This document shows, piece by piece, positions 54,701 to 64,000 of a stretch of 64,000 nucleotides of DNA. The stretch spans positions 16,324,589-16,388,588 of the forward strand of contig OZ038320.1 in the NCBI GenBank assembly GCA_964035795.1. The letters run 5' to 3'. The notes below the pieces were generated by a model. That model was not told the origin of the DNA. It made no database searches and saw only the letters and a program-made list of their open reading frames with translations. The DNA is from Pterobdella sp. o SKG-2022. Lineage: Eukaryota; Annelida; Clitellata; Hirudinida; Piscicolidae. How positions within the stretch are numbered: the stretch's first letter is position 1; every line of letters begins with the position of its first letter. The position numbers were made by a program, and so were the translations under genes.

Positions 54701-57700
54701 GTCAAATGCAAAATTAATAAAAACCGATGGATCAGTGTAGTATGAATAATACAATTGTACGAGAACAAGCCCTAAGTTTTTGTTAAAACATTTATTTTCA
54801 ATTTCTTCAACTCATTTCTTTTACTCCTCTACAATGATCCTATAATTAATTTCTTTGATCCTATTGTTAATGTATTGAAAATCACGAAAAAAACCTAACG
54901 GTTATTAAGGTTACGACAATTCAAAAATAGTATAATTTTTTTTAGAAACATCTTGGATATTTGGGTTTCTTTAATTCAAATATTTCTTGTTTTTTTAATC
55001 TTCAAAAGTTTTCGAATGCATTTGTTTTTTATAAAACATGAAATTTTCGATAGTTTCAACCTAATCACAAACCATTAGCAAAAATTTCAGCTTTTTAAAA
55101 ACTGCGTAAAGATTATGAAAACTAATAAATTAATATAATAAAGATATTTCATGCAAAAGAAACTCACCTTGGCCCAGGCACGAAGAGTGATAGCAAGTGG
55201 AACAAGGCGATTGTCTAAAGAAGCGTAATGAGCAAGTAGCAAGCAAGTCCAGAAACTACACTGATCATTAAAAGAAATGACCACTTTCAGGTTATGATCA
55301 TATAAAACAGAAACATGAGGCTGAGATCCGTTCAATTTTTCTTGAAGCTCACTGAAATCCTCTGTGAAAATAATAATGTTGAAAAAAGAATTGTGAATTC
55401 AAATAAAAGGAACAACAAAAGACGTTAATTTTTGACTAATTATACGATTCCAGCGTTCGTAAACGAGAGACAGACCCCCAGGCTTGGAAAGGAGTTCTAG
55501 GTCATCATGGAAATGACAAGTGTAATAGCAACGGTTTACGACTGCTCAAAACCTGCATATCTCATGAACTCACTATTACCAATACTCTGTTCCGACTTCC
55601 AACGCGCAACAAGACATCTAAGATGCACCCCCGATCAAGGCATTGACATCTCATTGACTTTCACATTGTCAGATCCAAAAACCGACGAGATGTGCAAGTA
55701 AAAAAGGCTAAGTATGCAGATTTTTGGATAGATCATCGGCTCATAGTTTCAAAGACCAAGATACACATTATTCTTATGGGAGGGCCGCAGGGTCAAAAAG
55801 TTCTAAAACGACTCAACGTTACAAAGCTAAAACTTTCTACTGTTCAACAGAAATTTGTGACCGGCCTCGATCATCAGCTGACAATGGTTGGAAGCAACGA
55901 TTGGGAAGCCATGAAACTGTTTTACAAGTACTAGGTTCAACTTCTAGAAAAACTGGTTTGATGAAAATGATATTGATTAAAACTCTATTGAACGTCAGTT
56001 TCACAGAGCACACGAAAATGATCCGGATTCTGATGCAAAGATAAATCCCTATGAGATGTTCAAAAAAAGCTTCAGACTTTGCAAAAAGCTTGGTTTAGCC
56101 AAAGAGCTGACAAGATTCAAAGTTTTGCAGACAGACACGACATGAAGCGCTTTTATGACTTTCTCAAGTGCCTCTGAGCCGCAGACATCCAAAAGCACAC
56201 CTATGCTTAGTGATAATGGCTCAAATTTGATCACTGAGAAGAAAAGGATTTTGGAAAGATGGGCCGAACATTTTTATAGCGTCCTCAATCGACCATCGAA
56301 GATAAGTGACGAAGCTATTCATCGCCTATTATCAGTCATGATAAACAAAGACCTTGATGCTCTTCCATCTCGAGACGATGTCACCAGTCATTAAACAAAT
56401 GTGAGTAGGTAAAGCACCAGGTCCTTATTCTACACCAGCAGAGATATTCTGGTGGCCCTTCGCTTAAAAAGAAAACTCACCGATCGATTTGTACTTCACT
56501 AGAAATAAGAAACGTTTCTTCACGCATTTGAAGACGCTACCATTGTGCACATAAAAGAGAAAAAAAAACAAACGACCATGCGAATACCATAGAAGTATCT
56601 CTCTTGTTTCAATTGCAAGAAAGAGCTTGACTCGTGTTTTCATGAACCGCTTACTGAAGCACCTCGATCAAGGTCACTTATCTGACAGTCAATGCGGACT
56701 CCGAGCTGATCAAAGAACGATTGACGTGATCTTGACATGATATTTGCAACTCGTCAACTCCAAGAGAAATGTATGGAGCAACAACAAAATCTGTTTATGA
56801 CTTTTTTTGACATTACTAAAGCATTTTGAGAAAGAATGGGTTATGAAAAATTTTATCCAAGTTTATAATAATAACAATCTACGAGGTTTATTATAGTGAT
56901 TTTTAATCCAGAGAGTTTCAAGATCATTTGATATGTGTGAGAAATAGTCTTATATAATAAAAGGTTATAGCAGCTTAATAATTTAAAAAAAAATTAGTTT
57001 TCAGTCCCTTTCCAAAGTTCTTCACTTTTCTAACCCTTCCGGCAAGCCATTTCACAAACCTTCAACATCAAACCTATGCTTTCCAATACTCGACATTTTG
57101 GATTTAAGGACGTATAAATTTGTTAAGTCCGAAGATCTAAGCTTTCGCCTTACAGTTATTTCAGAGATAGGTATGAGTCTTTCCGATTATGTTTTGAACT
57201 ATACCCTAGCCTACATTTAGATATAAGTAATAATATTTTATAAACTACCCTATCCCTAACTTTGACCCAATGCAATTTTTTCAAAACTTTTCTTGTGCCT
57301 GTAATTAACATGGCTGTAGTGTTGATAAGAGACTGGACTCTACACAGCTGCTTTTCAGGTAACCCAGCTAACAATGTGTTGCAATAATCTATTCTGCTCA
57401 GAATTAAAACAACAGCAAGGGTCCTAAACGATTCCTAAGAAAGACGCTTCTTAATGGACTTTATCTGCCTGAGAGCTGAGAAGCTTGCTTGCAACATCTT
57501 ACTTATATGTGAGTTCAGTTTACAAAAATATTGCATCTTAAGCCCTATAAAAAACGAATTTAAAATTTTGTATAAAAACGTCGCGGCATTTCGCGCTCAG
57601 TTTAAACAGTTCGGTAGTTCAGAAAAGTTTGTGATGATTGTCAGCCTTTTTTCACAACGTTATGGTAACTAAAACACTTAATGATGGTGGTAGCTCAAAG

Positions 57701-59655
57701 TCTTTCAAAGTGATTAGCGGAGTAAAGCAATGCCAACGCAAGCATTCAATAAATATTCATCTGGTATTCCCATCACATACCGGTGCCTTGGAAAACTCTT
57801 CAACTGCTGAAGTCTACAAGCAACCACAAAAAGCAAAGAAACCTCAGAGACCTTGACTTTGCTGATGATTGTGCGCTCAACGCTATCACTGAGTATCAGA
57901 TGCAATGAGAAGTAGACCCATTTTCATCTTTGTGAAAATTTCGGGTTGACCATAAACACTAAAAAAACGAGAATGATGTATCAGCCTACTCCACAAAATT
58001 CTTACCAAAAACCTCAAATGTCGGTGAAGAGACAGAGGTTAGAGGCAGACTACAGAGGCCAACTTAAGCATTCAATGACAATATATCATAATAGCATCAC
58101 TACTACTCAGCTTCAACCATGGAATTTTCAATCAAATCACTTCCACTCGACTGTTCTTCAACCCAAACCAGCAACCAACCTACTCTGACATCACAACAAC
58201 AGCCATCTCAATAGCAGCTAACATCACCTAGAAAACACTCAAAGTTCTTAACTTTGACCAACTCCTCATTCTCCTAGCATACATAAACAAAAAAAATACA
58301 GCTAACAAAGCCACCTAAAACCATAACGAAACTATAAAAAAATCAACTGGTTCCAATTTACCCAGAAAATAGAAAACTCCCTCTAAAAACATCCATCTAC
58401 ATGAAAACCCCCAAACAGAAAACCATATCATAACCAAAGCCATAATTACATCAGACCGCAAGATCATTCCCAAAGCCATAATAAAACCCACCTACACTGC
58501 ACTTCCCGAAAACATCACCATACTAAACAACAACCTAATCAATATAAGAACAAAGAACAAAGATCCATAATTACTTTCACTCAACGACCAAACAAAACAT
58601 TTCATTCAAAAACACAAAAAAAAACAATGGGAAGAGCACTTAAAAGCAGACTGAAAACATAAGAAAAAATCCCACGCTCTATAGTGAACAGCAAAGGCAC
58701 TCAACCCGAGAAAGACGACAACACCCACTAACCCAATTATCACACAACAATAAAATCATCAACACTGACATGCAAAAAGCCTTAAACAAATTATTCAAAT
58801 CATCCACAACACACTCCTCCAACCCTACATACAAAATAATCAACAAACATACAAACCACCCACACTCACTTCAATAAAAATCACCGCAAAAGAAACAACA
58901 CAAACCGCCAACACTCAAAAAGTAACAACTCCACAAGACCCGATAACATAAACATCAGACATCTTGTGGACTCAAAAATTCCAAAAACCTCTTTTAAGGC
59001 CAACTCAAAAATGGTCAAAGAAAAATTTGAGCTCTAAACAAGCGCTATAAAAACTCCTTGGAAGCGCATCTGAAAGACTTCAACATAGACGTCTTCATGT
59101 GGGAAAAAGCTGCTTTTGACAAGCCTGCCTGACGTATAAAAATTCACAATGGTGCACTTTTCTCAGAAGAAAAACAGCTAAATGCTGCAAAAAAGAAACA
59201 AATGAGAAGCAAAGGTAGAAGAGGTCCACCAGACAGACTCTTTACTCCCTAGTGCCAAACTTTCGGAAGAGGTTTTATCGCGCAACTTGGAATGTAAAGC
59301 CATTCGCGCATGTAAGGTGAAAACAAAAACCCCCTGTATATATGCAGTTTCGTTTAATAATATATTCAATTTGTTCCTATAACTTCTGTTACTATGGTCA
59401 CATTCGAAGACGAATCAACGACCAACTAATTTTGAAAGAGAAAAACTAAACAATTATGACTATAAATAAAAGTTGCAAGTTTTAGATATTTTATATGATC
59501 GTTCAAAGTAAATTTGAAGTTACTTGAGTTTTTTAAAGTTTTTATCAGTGGCAAACAAATAGAAGATGGTTGTGAGTGGAAAATAGAGATATTGAGATTA
59601 CTATCCTTCAAAGCACAACCTGTCAAAGTAGAACCAAAAAGCAGCACTTTGGCTT
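39790..59655 (-). CDS. TUT4/7-like: TUT4/TUT7-type terminal uridylyltransferase (5' end missing)
   Basis: These enzymes uridylate RNA 3' ends (let-7 precursors, mRNAs) in the cytoplasm. Exons 5' to 3': 59524-59655, 55168-55361, 51749-51862, 48791-48924, 48587-48669, 48473-48519, 48343-48411, 48042-48143, 46634-46790, 46388-46483, 46196-46305, 46026-46112, 43489-43557, 43311-43400, 42923-43036, 42787-42858, 42348-42561, 42221-42288, one unresolved about 41850-41950, 41658-41764, 41113-41147, 39790-41036 (stop). Phases close apart from the unresolved exon; about 1110 codons. Module 1: [20 protein letters not shown] (metal-binding acids lost), [31 protein letters not shown] knuckle [14 protein letters not shown]. 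Module 2: [20 protein letters not shown] plus CDISLYN (acidic triad present), [34 protein letters not shown]. Second knuckle [14 protein letters not shown]. The 400-residue tail is Q/N/S-rich with an internal duplication. Order and the inactive first module match vertebrate TUT4/7. Confidence 0.93.
39836..40770 (-). repeat. direct duplication within the TUTase tail exon
   Basis: Two units of about 160 residues lie in tandem. Each has [20 protein letters not shown], a spacer, [44 protein letters not shown] in both, and [26 protein letters not shown]. In coordinates the most conserved parts are about 39836-40075 and 40355-40605. DNA identity is high enough to see by eye, suggesting a fairly recent duplication. 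Confidence 0.85.
41215..41400. mobile_element. small hairpin/MITE remnants in TUTase intron
   Basis: TAGTACATTTATTGAG (about 41220) is inverted as CTCAATAAATGTACTA at about 41263-41278. It is followed by ACGAAGCTTTTCGTAAGATG and AACTTACATTATCAAG, a motif shared with 47715-47795 and 54349-54530. Confidence 0.5.
43835..45240 (-). mobile_element. EN-RT LINE fragment in TUTase intron
   Basis: On the minus strand: end of the endonuclease and linker [20 protein letters not shown] (44614-44940), [12 protein letters not shown], a gap, [16 protein letters not shown] and [20 protein letters not shown] (44068-44343, the conserved KxGKAPGxDGIP-type start of the RT). It then runs out in broken frames near 43850. 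Same strand as the host gene. Confidence 0.85.
45245..46020. other. TUTase intron, nothing recognised
   Basis: AT-rich DNA without coding blocks or clear repeats, between the LINE and exon 46026-46112. Confidence 0.45.
46800..47630. other. TUTase intron, nothing recognised
   Basis: I see no conserved coding block or clear inverted repeat before the MITE cluster that begins near 47640. Confidence 0.4.
47640..48005. mobile_element. MITE cluster in TUTase intron
   Basis: A hairpin at about 47717-47800 has arms GACATGAAGCTTTTCTTAAG...GGCTTACAT and ATGTAAGCTAGCC...CGAAAAGCTTCGTGTC. It is followed by a repeat with CTAACGTTTTATGATAAAGC (47870) and ATGAGATGTCTCTGAAAAA (47980-48000), the paired motifs of the GATGTCTCT family. 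Confidence 0.6.
49030..50270 (+). mobile_element. RTE-like LINE, RT plus Cys-rich finger
   Basis: Blocks in order: [11 protein letters not shown] (about 49260-49290), [17 protein letters not shown] (about 49440-49490), RT ORF 49493-49840 ([45 protein letters not shown]), [10 protein letters not shown] (49905-49935, catalytic YADD read as YAND) and a C-terminal finger [20 protein letters not shown] with WVHARCDKI (50070-50150). The endonuclease half is missing; the fragment at 30700-31745 is the same type. Antisense to the TUTase gene. Confidence 0.88.
50590..51250 (-). mobile_element. CR1-like LINE 3' end, copy 1
   Basis: On the minus strand: [79 protein letters not shown], then stop and a 3' tail ending in a TTA/ATT-type run. 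It is 5' truncated. The 56865-57480 copy shares the same end. Confidence 0.88.
51370..51594 (+). CDS. unassigned 74-codon ORF in TUTase intron
   Basis: The ORF runs ATG to TAA and is Lys/Asn/Ser-rich, with [20 protein letters not shown] and [13 protein letters not shown]. The opposite strand is interrupted. No family recognised, no splice context, and it lies between a LINE end and a TUTase exon. It could be a small nested gene, an antisense exon or chance. Confidence 0.2.
   Translation: MKKFHYYFNESKIMGLNNKKTFNFKTGVFKRSLNRSQTPSENLRVGLKKKPKEKLAYFPSEFLFNTANNEIDKK
52130..52905 (+). mobile_element. EN-RT LINE fragment, RT end
   Basis: [20 protein letters not shown] (about 52165-52225), [16 protein letters not shown] (about 52365-52400), then [13 protein letters not shown] and [17 protein letters not shown] (52534-52740). 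Frames are shifted between blocks. Confidence 0.8.
52905..54600 (-). mobile_element. Jockey-like LINE fragment with internal duplication
   Basis: The minus strand, read from about 54310, has an endonuclease-type block [20 protein letters not shown] (54018-54314), [20 protein letters not shown] (53433-53648), then [17 protein letters not shown] and HIWKSVN words towards 52950. The coding strand is A/C-rich. About 54188-54265 is duplicated at 54308-54600, the second copy being interrupted by the hairpin at 54349-54530. Confidence 0.75.
54349..54530. mobile_element. hairpin MITE with 11-bp target duplication
   Basis: Near-perfect arms of about 70 bp at 54352-54422 and 54435-54505 (AATATAATAGAAACAAACAC... 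and its reverse complement) with a 12-bp loop. The flanks TTTGTGACTGT (54338-54348) and TTTGTGATTGT (54531-54541) look like a target duplication in the host LINE. Confidence 0.85.
54600..55167. other. TUTase intron, AT-rich, nothing recognised
   Basis: No coding block or obvious repeat is visible between the LINE and exon 55168-55361. Confidence 0.45.
55470..56862 (+). mobile_element. RTE-like LINE (same type as 6405-8800), 5' part
   Basis: Endonuclease end and linker: [15 protein letters not shown] (55692-55934), [20 protein letters not shown] (55724-56044), [20 protein letters not shown] (56155-56394). Then frame-broken RT: GKAPG-like at about 56412, [20 protein letters not shown] (about 56655-56720) and [12 protein letters not shown] (about 56790-56828), where it is interrupted by the CR1-like insertion. 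Confidence 0.85.
56865..57510 (-). mobile_element. CR1-like LINE 3' end, copy 2, nested in another LINE
   Basis: The minus strand encodes [40 protein letters not shown] and [20 protein letters not shown] (57156-57374). It is collinear with 50590-51250 with small deletions, and ends at about 56865 with the same tail beside AATAATAACAATC. It splits the RTE-like RT reading between about 56862 and 57600. Confidence 0.88.
57520..58065 (+). mobile_element. RTE-like LINE, continuation after the nested insertion
   Basis: [15 protein letters not shown] (57605-57645), [18 protein letters not shown] (57680-57730), a YRCLGKLFN / [14 protein letters not shown] stretch near 57850-57880, then [20 protein letters not shown] (57935-57990). 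Several frameshifts. Confidence 0.82.
58065..58965 (+). mobile_element. Jockey-like LINE fragment
   Basis: The plus strand is A/C-rich with the same words as the minus-strand copies at 53 and 63 kb: [11 protein letters not shown] (58150-58185), [11 protein letters not shown] (about 58618-58650), KSHAL and AKALNPRK (about 58665-58710). Stops throughout. Confidence 0.75.
58965..59310 (+). mobile_element. EN-RT LINE C-terminal fragment
   Basis: [21 protein letters not shown] (about 59065-59110), FSQKKNS and [20 protein letters not shown] with [14 protein letters not shown] (59200-59310). Frame shifts occur between blocks. It is in the first TUTase intron resolved here, antisense to the gene. 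Confidence 0.7.
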
Positions 59656-59774
59656 CTGTGTGAGTTAGTTTTTTTTTTTAGAATACAACCATATAAGTAA
59701 TTATATCAATATAATATTTTGAACTAGTGAAATGGGAATTTTATTTTTAGTAACATTTAATGAAAAATGTGGTC

Positions 59775-61560
59775 CTGGACATGACGTTAAGCTGCATTGA
59801 AAATAGCGTCTCCAAATTGAGACTGCTTCCTGTTATAACCTGGATAACAGTAGACTTCGGTAGCAGTTATCGACAAACTGATATTCTGGTACCGTTGTCA
59901 TTTGGCTTGGCCATTCTTTTTTGACAAAGGCAAGGCAAACTGCCCAGGTGTGGAAACAGTGGTTCTTGAATTCCGATAATTTCAAACTGGACGTTAGCTT
60001 GGGTTGGCAGTCCTATAAAAATTTTTTTCCAACTGAAATGGCTTTTAACAAATATTTTTACCTTAAAAGTAGTGCCAATACCCATATGCGTACTGGTAAT
60101 GCTTCGGGCTTGGCTGACTTCCGGGTGTGAAATGCAGGGTCCAGTTCAGGCGAATCAAGTGAGCACCCGAAAACGACGATTAGAGTAGCCCCTTTGAATG
60201 TGGGTAGTTTGAAAAGCAGAGGCAGTGAGATTGTGGTGACTATGTCTCGGAGAAGAGTGAACATTTGTGCGATCCAAGACAGAGATGGGCTGGTGGCACC
60301 GATTCAAATCAATCCCGCATTTTGAAGGGCAATAATTCAGCCTATAAGTTTTATTAGTGTGTTAATAAGTCAGGTCTCTGTGGTGATGGCTTTTTTTTTG
60401 CAGAAAAATGAACACAATGTTTTTGAAGTTCAAAAAGTCTCAGACAAGATCCTTGTACAACGTTTTGCTCTTGAGTAGTCTGTGTTTACCTTTGTTTCAG
60501 TCTATGTCCCGCAAGCTGGTCATCCAAAAAGAAAAAAACAATGTTTTATGATGAGTTGCAGAAATTTATCTCAAATCATAAATTCTGATATTCTCATCCC
60601 ATTGGGTAACTAGAATGGGCATGTTGGTGAGAAAGCTGATGGTTTTGAGGACATGTATGGCGGTTATGGCACCCGTAACTCTGAAGGATTTTAGAATTCG
60701 AAAGGACCAACAATCTTTTTGTCACTTACACTTGTTTCACGAAAAGGAAGTCCCATCTTGTGACCTATAACTCTGATGATATCAAGTCCCAGGTTGACTT
60801 CATTCTTTGTCGAAAAACTATTAAAAGTATGATAAAGAATGTTAAAGTTATTCCTGAAAAGGAATGTGCATTGCAACACCATCCCTTGGTCTGTGATCTT
60901 GTTCACACTATAGGAAAGATTGTGAAGCAAAAGTTTAACCCTTGTCTTAGAACTTGGAAACTCCGATCCAGTAGTTGCAAGAGTTTGCCATTCCTTTGAA
61001 CGCCAAGTTAACAACGGCTCAAAACATAAATTTTCCAAATGTAGAGGAAACATAGGCTCATTTTAAAAAGTCTCTTTATGAAACCTTTTTTGAGGTCTGT
61101 GGTACATCTCTGAGTCACCAGTGAAAACGCCAAACATGGTGGTGGAACGCCAGTGTAGATGACGCTGTGAAGGAAAAAAACCGTTTTAAGACTTTTGAAA
61201 AGCTTCTAATTTAGAGACTATTCAATAAAACTAACATAGCTAAAAAAGCTTATAATGAGTCTAAGCGTCTTGTTTGGTTGGCAAAAGTAAAACGGAAAGG
61301 GATACATTTTCTATTAAATTTCTGTCGTAAGGGAAATATATCATTTGACCAGGCAGATAAACTGTCATAACCGTGATAAATGTGTCAGAAATTATGCTAG
61401 TAAATCCTCTTTAAGTGATGTCCAAAAAATGAATGCCTGGGTGGATCATAAAAGGCTATCAAATGTTGAGTTCGATTGGTCTAGCGAGTCTCTTTCTTTT
61501 TTTTCACCGATCCTTGCCTCTCTTTTTTTTACCCCGAGCACCTTAGTCCTGGTTGGGAGC
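59775..61560 (+). mobile_element. EN-RT LINE with 5' leader and endonuclease (reference copy of this family)
   Basis: The leader 59775-60060 (CATGACGTTAAGCTGC..., GATAACAGTAGACTTCGGTA, CAAACTGATATTCTGGTACC) is followed by SANTHMRTGNASGLADFRV, IRVAPLNVGSLKSRGSEIVV (endonuclease start), FTFVSVYVPQAGHPKRK, MYGGYGTRNSEGF, SDDIKSQVDFILCRKT (60760-60860), QHHPLVCDLVHTIGKIVKQK, and linker VDHKRLSNVEFDW (61435-61475). Stops and shifts are present and the RT is absent; it abuts the Jockey-like element at about 61565. Confidence 0.85.
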
Positions 61561-61564
61561 TCCT

Positions 61565-63540
61565 CATGTTCCCATTAAGACCGTCCAGTTGTCCAGGAGC
61601 TCAGCCGCTTTCACGGTGTCGGTCCACAGACTCTCGGGTCTCAGTGTGGCACTTATTTTGGGGCAGATGAAGAGTTGAAGAGTGTTATGCTGGTGTGTAT
61701 GGCAGAGTGGGCATGAAAGTGAAAGATGAGATGAAAGTGAAATTTTGTTGAGGTATGAAAGGATGGAGGTGATTCGTTTGATCTGAGTTGGGCGAAGGTG
61801 CGGCAAGTGTGGTGGTCTAGGGTGGTTTTAGATTCATAAATGGGAGGGGGTTGCTTGCTGAGGATTTTGTTGTGAGTGGATGATATGTAGTCATGAACTA
61901 TTTTTTTGTGTATTTTTTTCATGTTGTTTTTTATTTGTGTGAGAGGTGATCTGGAAGGGGGTTATGTTTAGGGTGTAGTTGATTTTGTTGAATGTGGATT
62001 GTTTTTTGTATCTGGGGTGGGCTTCTTGTGTGGTGAGTGGGTGTAGGGGATGAGTGGGGTGGAAGGCTTTTTGTATGGGTTGTGATGCGTGAAGTTTGAG
62101 GTGGTTTTGGAGTGGGAGGATTTTGGTCTCTGAGTGGAGGTGTCTAGGGTGCAGCCGGTGATTGTTCTCAAGGCTGCATTTTGAATTTTTGAAGTTTGTT
62201 AAAGGAGGTGGATGAGATGATGGGTGACCAGATGGTGTTGGCGTATTCGATGATGGGAAGAAGTAGTGTTTTGTATGTGGCTTTTTCTCCAGTGTGTTGA
62301 TGTGAGGAGTTTTAGGAGATTGAGTGCTTTTTTTGGCTTTTGTGATGATGTTGTCTGTGTGGGTAGAAAACTTTAGTTTGGGATCGAAAGGTAAGCCAAG
62401 GACGGTAGGGTAGGAGTTGGTGGGGATGGGAGTGTTGTTGATGTGGATGTTCAATGGTTTTTTATATTCTGAAGAGTCGGGAGTCATGAGGATTGTTGTG
62501 GTTAAGGTAGGGTTTATTTGTAGGTTGCCATTGTAAGCCCATGTGTGTATCTCGTTAAGATATGGGAAGAGGTTATGGGTGGCTGTGTTGGTGTTGGAGT
62601 GGGATGATGTTATGGTGATGTCGTCTGCGTAAGTGATGAGATTGACTGAGTTGATTTTGGGGAAGGGAAGGTCTGAGAGGTATATGTTGAATAGTGTGGG
62701 TGATAAAACGCCCCCTTGGGGAGCTCCTGCTTTGATGTTTGTGTGTTTGGATGTTTGATTGTTGTATGAGGTGTATTGTTGGCGGCCTTTTAGATAGTTG
62801 GCTAAGAATTTAACTATTGTTGTAGGAATGTGGGTGTTGTGTATTTTGAGGATGAGTTGGTGGATGTTGATCGTGTCCATTGCTTTGGTCATGTCGAGAG
62901 CGGTGAGATTTGTTCTATGAGAAGGTTTTTTTTTGTTGAAGTCTGTGAGTAGGGTGTTGTTGATTTGGTCTAGAGCTGTGGTGGTGGAGTGTGCAGCTCT
63001 GAAGCCGTGTTGATGTTTTGAGAGGGTTATATTAGTGGTGATGTGTGGGAGGATAATTTTCTCTAGGGTTTTTGCTATGGGGGAGAATAAGGCTATTGGT
63101 CTCTATAAGGAGGGGAATGAAGGGTCTTTGTTGGGTTTGGCGATGGAAATGATTTTGGAGGTTTTCCATATTTGAGGTATGGTGTTTGTGTTGATTGTGG
63201 TGTTGAAGAGATTGGTTAGGTGTTTGATGGCTATAGGTTCCCTGGAATCATTGTTTTTGGATTGTTTTATTGCATGAGTTGTTTCTGTTTCTGTGATTAT
63301 TATTGGGTTTGATGAGTTTGTTTAATATTCTGTAAGTAAGGTTGGAGGAATGTTTTGTGATTGATTTGAAGTATTTGTTTAGTGTGTTGGCTTTTTGTGT
63401 GTCTGTGTGGGCTGTTTTGTTGTTGTGGGTGATGGTTTTGTTGGTGGAATGATGGGTTTTTTAGGGTTGAGAACCTTAACTGTAGACCATAGGATGTGGG
63501 ATTTTTTTTTATGATCCCAGTCGGCTTTTAGATGCTCTTC
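61565..63540 (-). mobile_element. Jockey-like LINE with long RT ORF
   Basis: The ORF 61891-62892 (333 codons, minus) has RT motifs KAGAPQGGVLSPTLFNIYLS and LITYADDITITSSHSNTN (catalytic YADD intact), thumb-like VLGLPFDPKLKFSTHTDNI, then a C-terminal end shifted out of the usual frame. Upstream on the minus strand, RT start words (palm MTKAMDTINIHQLI, expected SKAFDTV) and linker KKSHILWSTVKVLNPKKP (63379-63540) are in other frames. The 61653-61806 ORFs give the C-terminal TCRTFAQLRSNESPP-type end. Coding strand A/C-rich. Inactive. Confidence 0.88.
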
Positions 63541-64000
63541 CCATTTTTGCTCTCCTCCTTCTGTCATACTGTCACAGGTCAATGATGCCATTAAAAAAAT
63601 GAAGTGTGGAAAAACAGCAGGACCTTCTGGCATAGTGGCCAAAATGTTGAAGGCGTCTAAATCTGTAGAGTTAAAAGTCTTGACCCACCTCATTGAATCA
63701 GTTGTTGCTGAAGGTGTTGTGTTCAGCGCCAACTTCCAGAGTCTTCCGGCACTCTTTGAAGCGAGGACCGAAAGAAACTTGTAGCTTCGAGTTGTTTGTG
63801 ACTTGGTGAGCAGTGAAAAGGTGATGGATGTATTCTCGAAATGCTTTGTGGTTGAAAGCTGACGTGGTTTAGAGCCTCTTCAACACTCCTTTTGGAGTGC
63901 ACACCCGGCACCACGAGAAGGTGGGTTCTTTCACCGGCAGAAGGTGTTGCTCCTGCTGATTGGCGTGATAGCATCATTGTAAACCTCTACAAAAGTAAGA
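63540..64000 (+). mobile_element. EN-RT LINE, RT start, interrupted by a short element
   Basis: AIKKMKCGKTAGPSGIVAKM and VLTHLIESVVAEGV (63580-63718) are the conserved RT entry of the EN-RT family. After the 217-bp insertion the frame resumes EGVAPADWRDSIIVNLYKSK (63940-64000), the next conserved block. It continues off the right edge. Confidence 0.88.
63720..63936 (+). mobile_element. 217-bp short element with 13-bp target duplication
   Basis: Flanked by GCTGAAGGTGTTG (63707-63719) and GCAGAAGGTGTTG (63937-63949), inside a LINE codon run that is restored if the element is removed. It starts TGTTCAGCGCCAACTTCC and ends TTCTTTCACCG. A related copy is at 23779-23960. No poly-A tail, TIRs or ORF. 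Class unknown. Confidence 0.8.

Overview
This is a eukaryotic, almost certainly invertebrate animal, nuclear segment. It is strongly AT-rich, its host genes are split into short exons with GT...AG junctions, and introns and spacers are packed with retrotransposon debris. I cannot place the phylum. One assembly gap of exactly 200 N lies at 31848-32047.

Four host loci can be reconstructed by conserved protein blocks plus splice sites whose phases close. (1) Minus strand, about 1337-5979: an NSDHL-like sterol-4-alpha-carboxylate 3-dehydrogenase. Nine exons are resolved and the C-terminal exon lies off the left edge or is unrecognised; the YxxxK catalytic tyrosine reads as Phe. (2) Plus strand, 9388-34109: a CARMIL homologue (PH-like domain, leucine-rich repeats, helical region, capping-protein-interaction motif, proline-rich tail). 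Twenty-three exons are resolved; the 5' exon is missing and part of the helical region is probably in or near the N gap. (3) Minus strand, 37733-39560: an SCPx/SCP2 locus with a broken thiolase part and an intact C-terminal sterol-carrier exon. (4) Minus strand, 39790-59655: a TUT4/TUT7-type terminal uridylyltransferase with a degenerate first nucleotidyltransferase module, CCHC knuckle, catalytic module, second CCHC knuckle and a Q/N/S-rich tail containing an internal duplication.

The rest is mobile DNA, nearly all inside introns of these genes: RTE-like and EN-RT LINEs, CR1/L2-like LINEs, Jockey-like LINEs, a Penelope-like remnant with a GIY-YIG region, a full-length but dead pogo/Tigger transposon with clear TIRs and TA duplication, piggyBac-like TTAA elements, a tRNA-derived SINE present twice, and several hairpin MITE families. 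From 49 kb to the right edge the window is mainly nested LINE fragments, with only a few TUTase exons among them.

I found no convincing undescribed multi-gene system. The most useful observations are the Tyr-to-Phe change in the NSDHL-like gene, a GC-AG intron in CARMIL, the split fate of the SCPx locus, the duplicated tail of the TUTase, two non-autonomous repeats sharing a LINE leader, and a 217-bp insertion flanked by a 13-bp target duplication.
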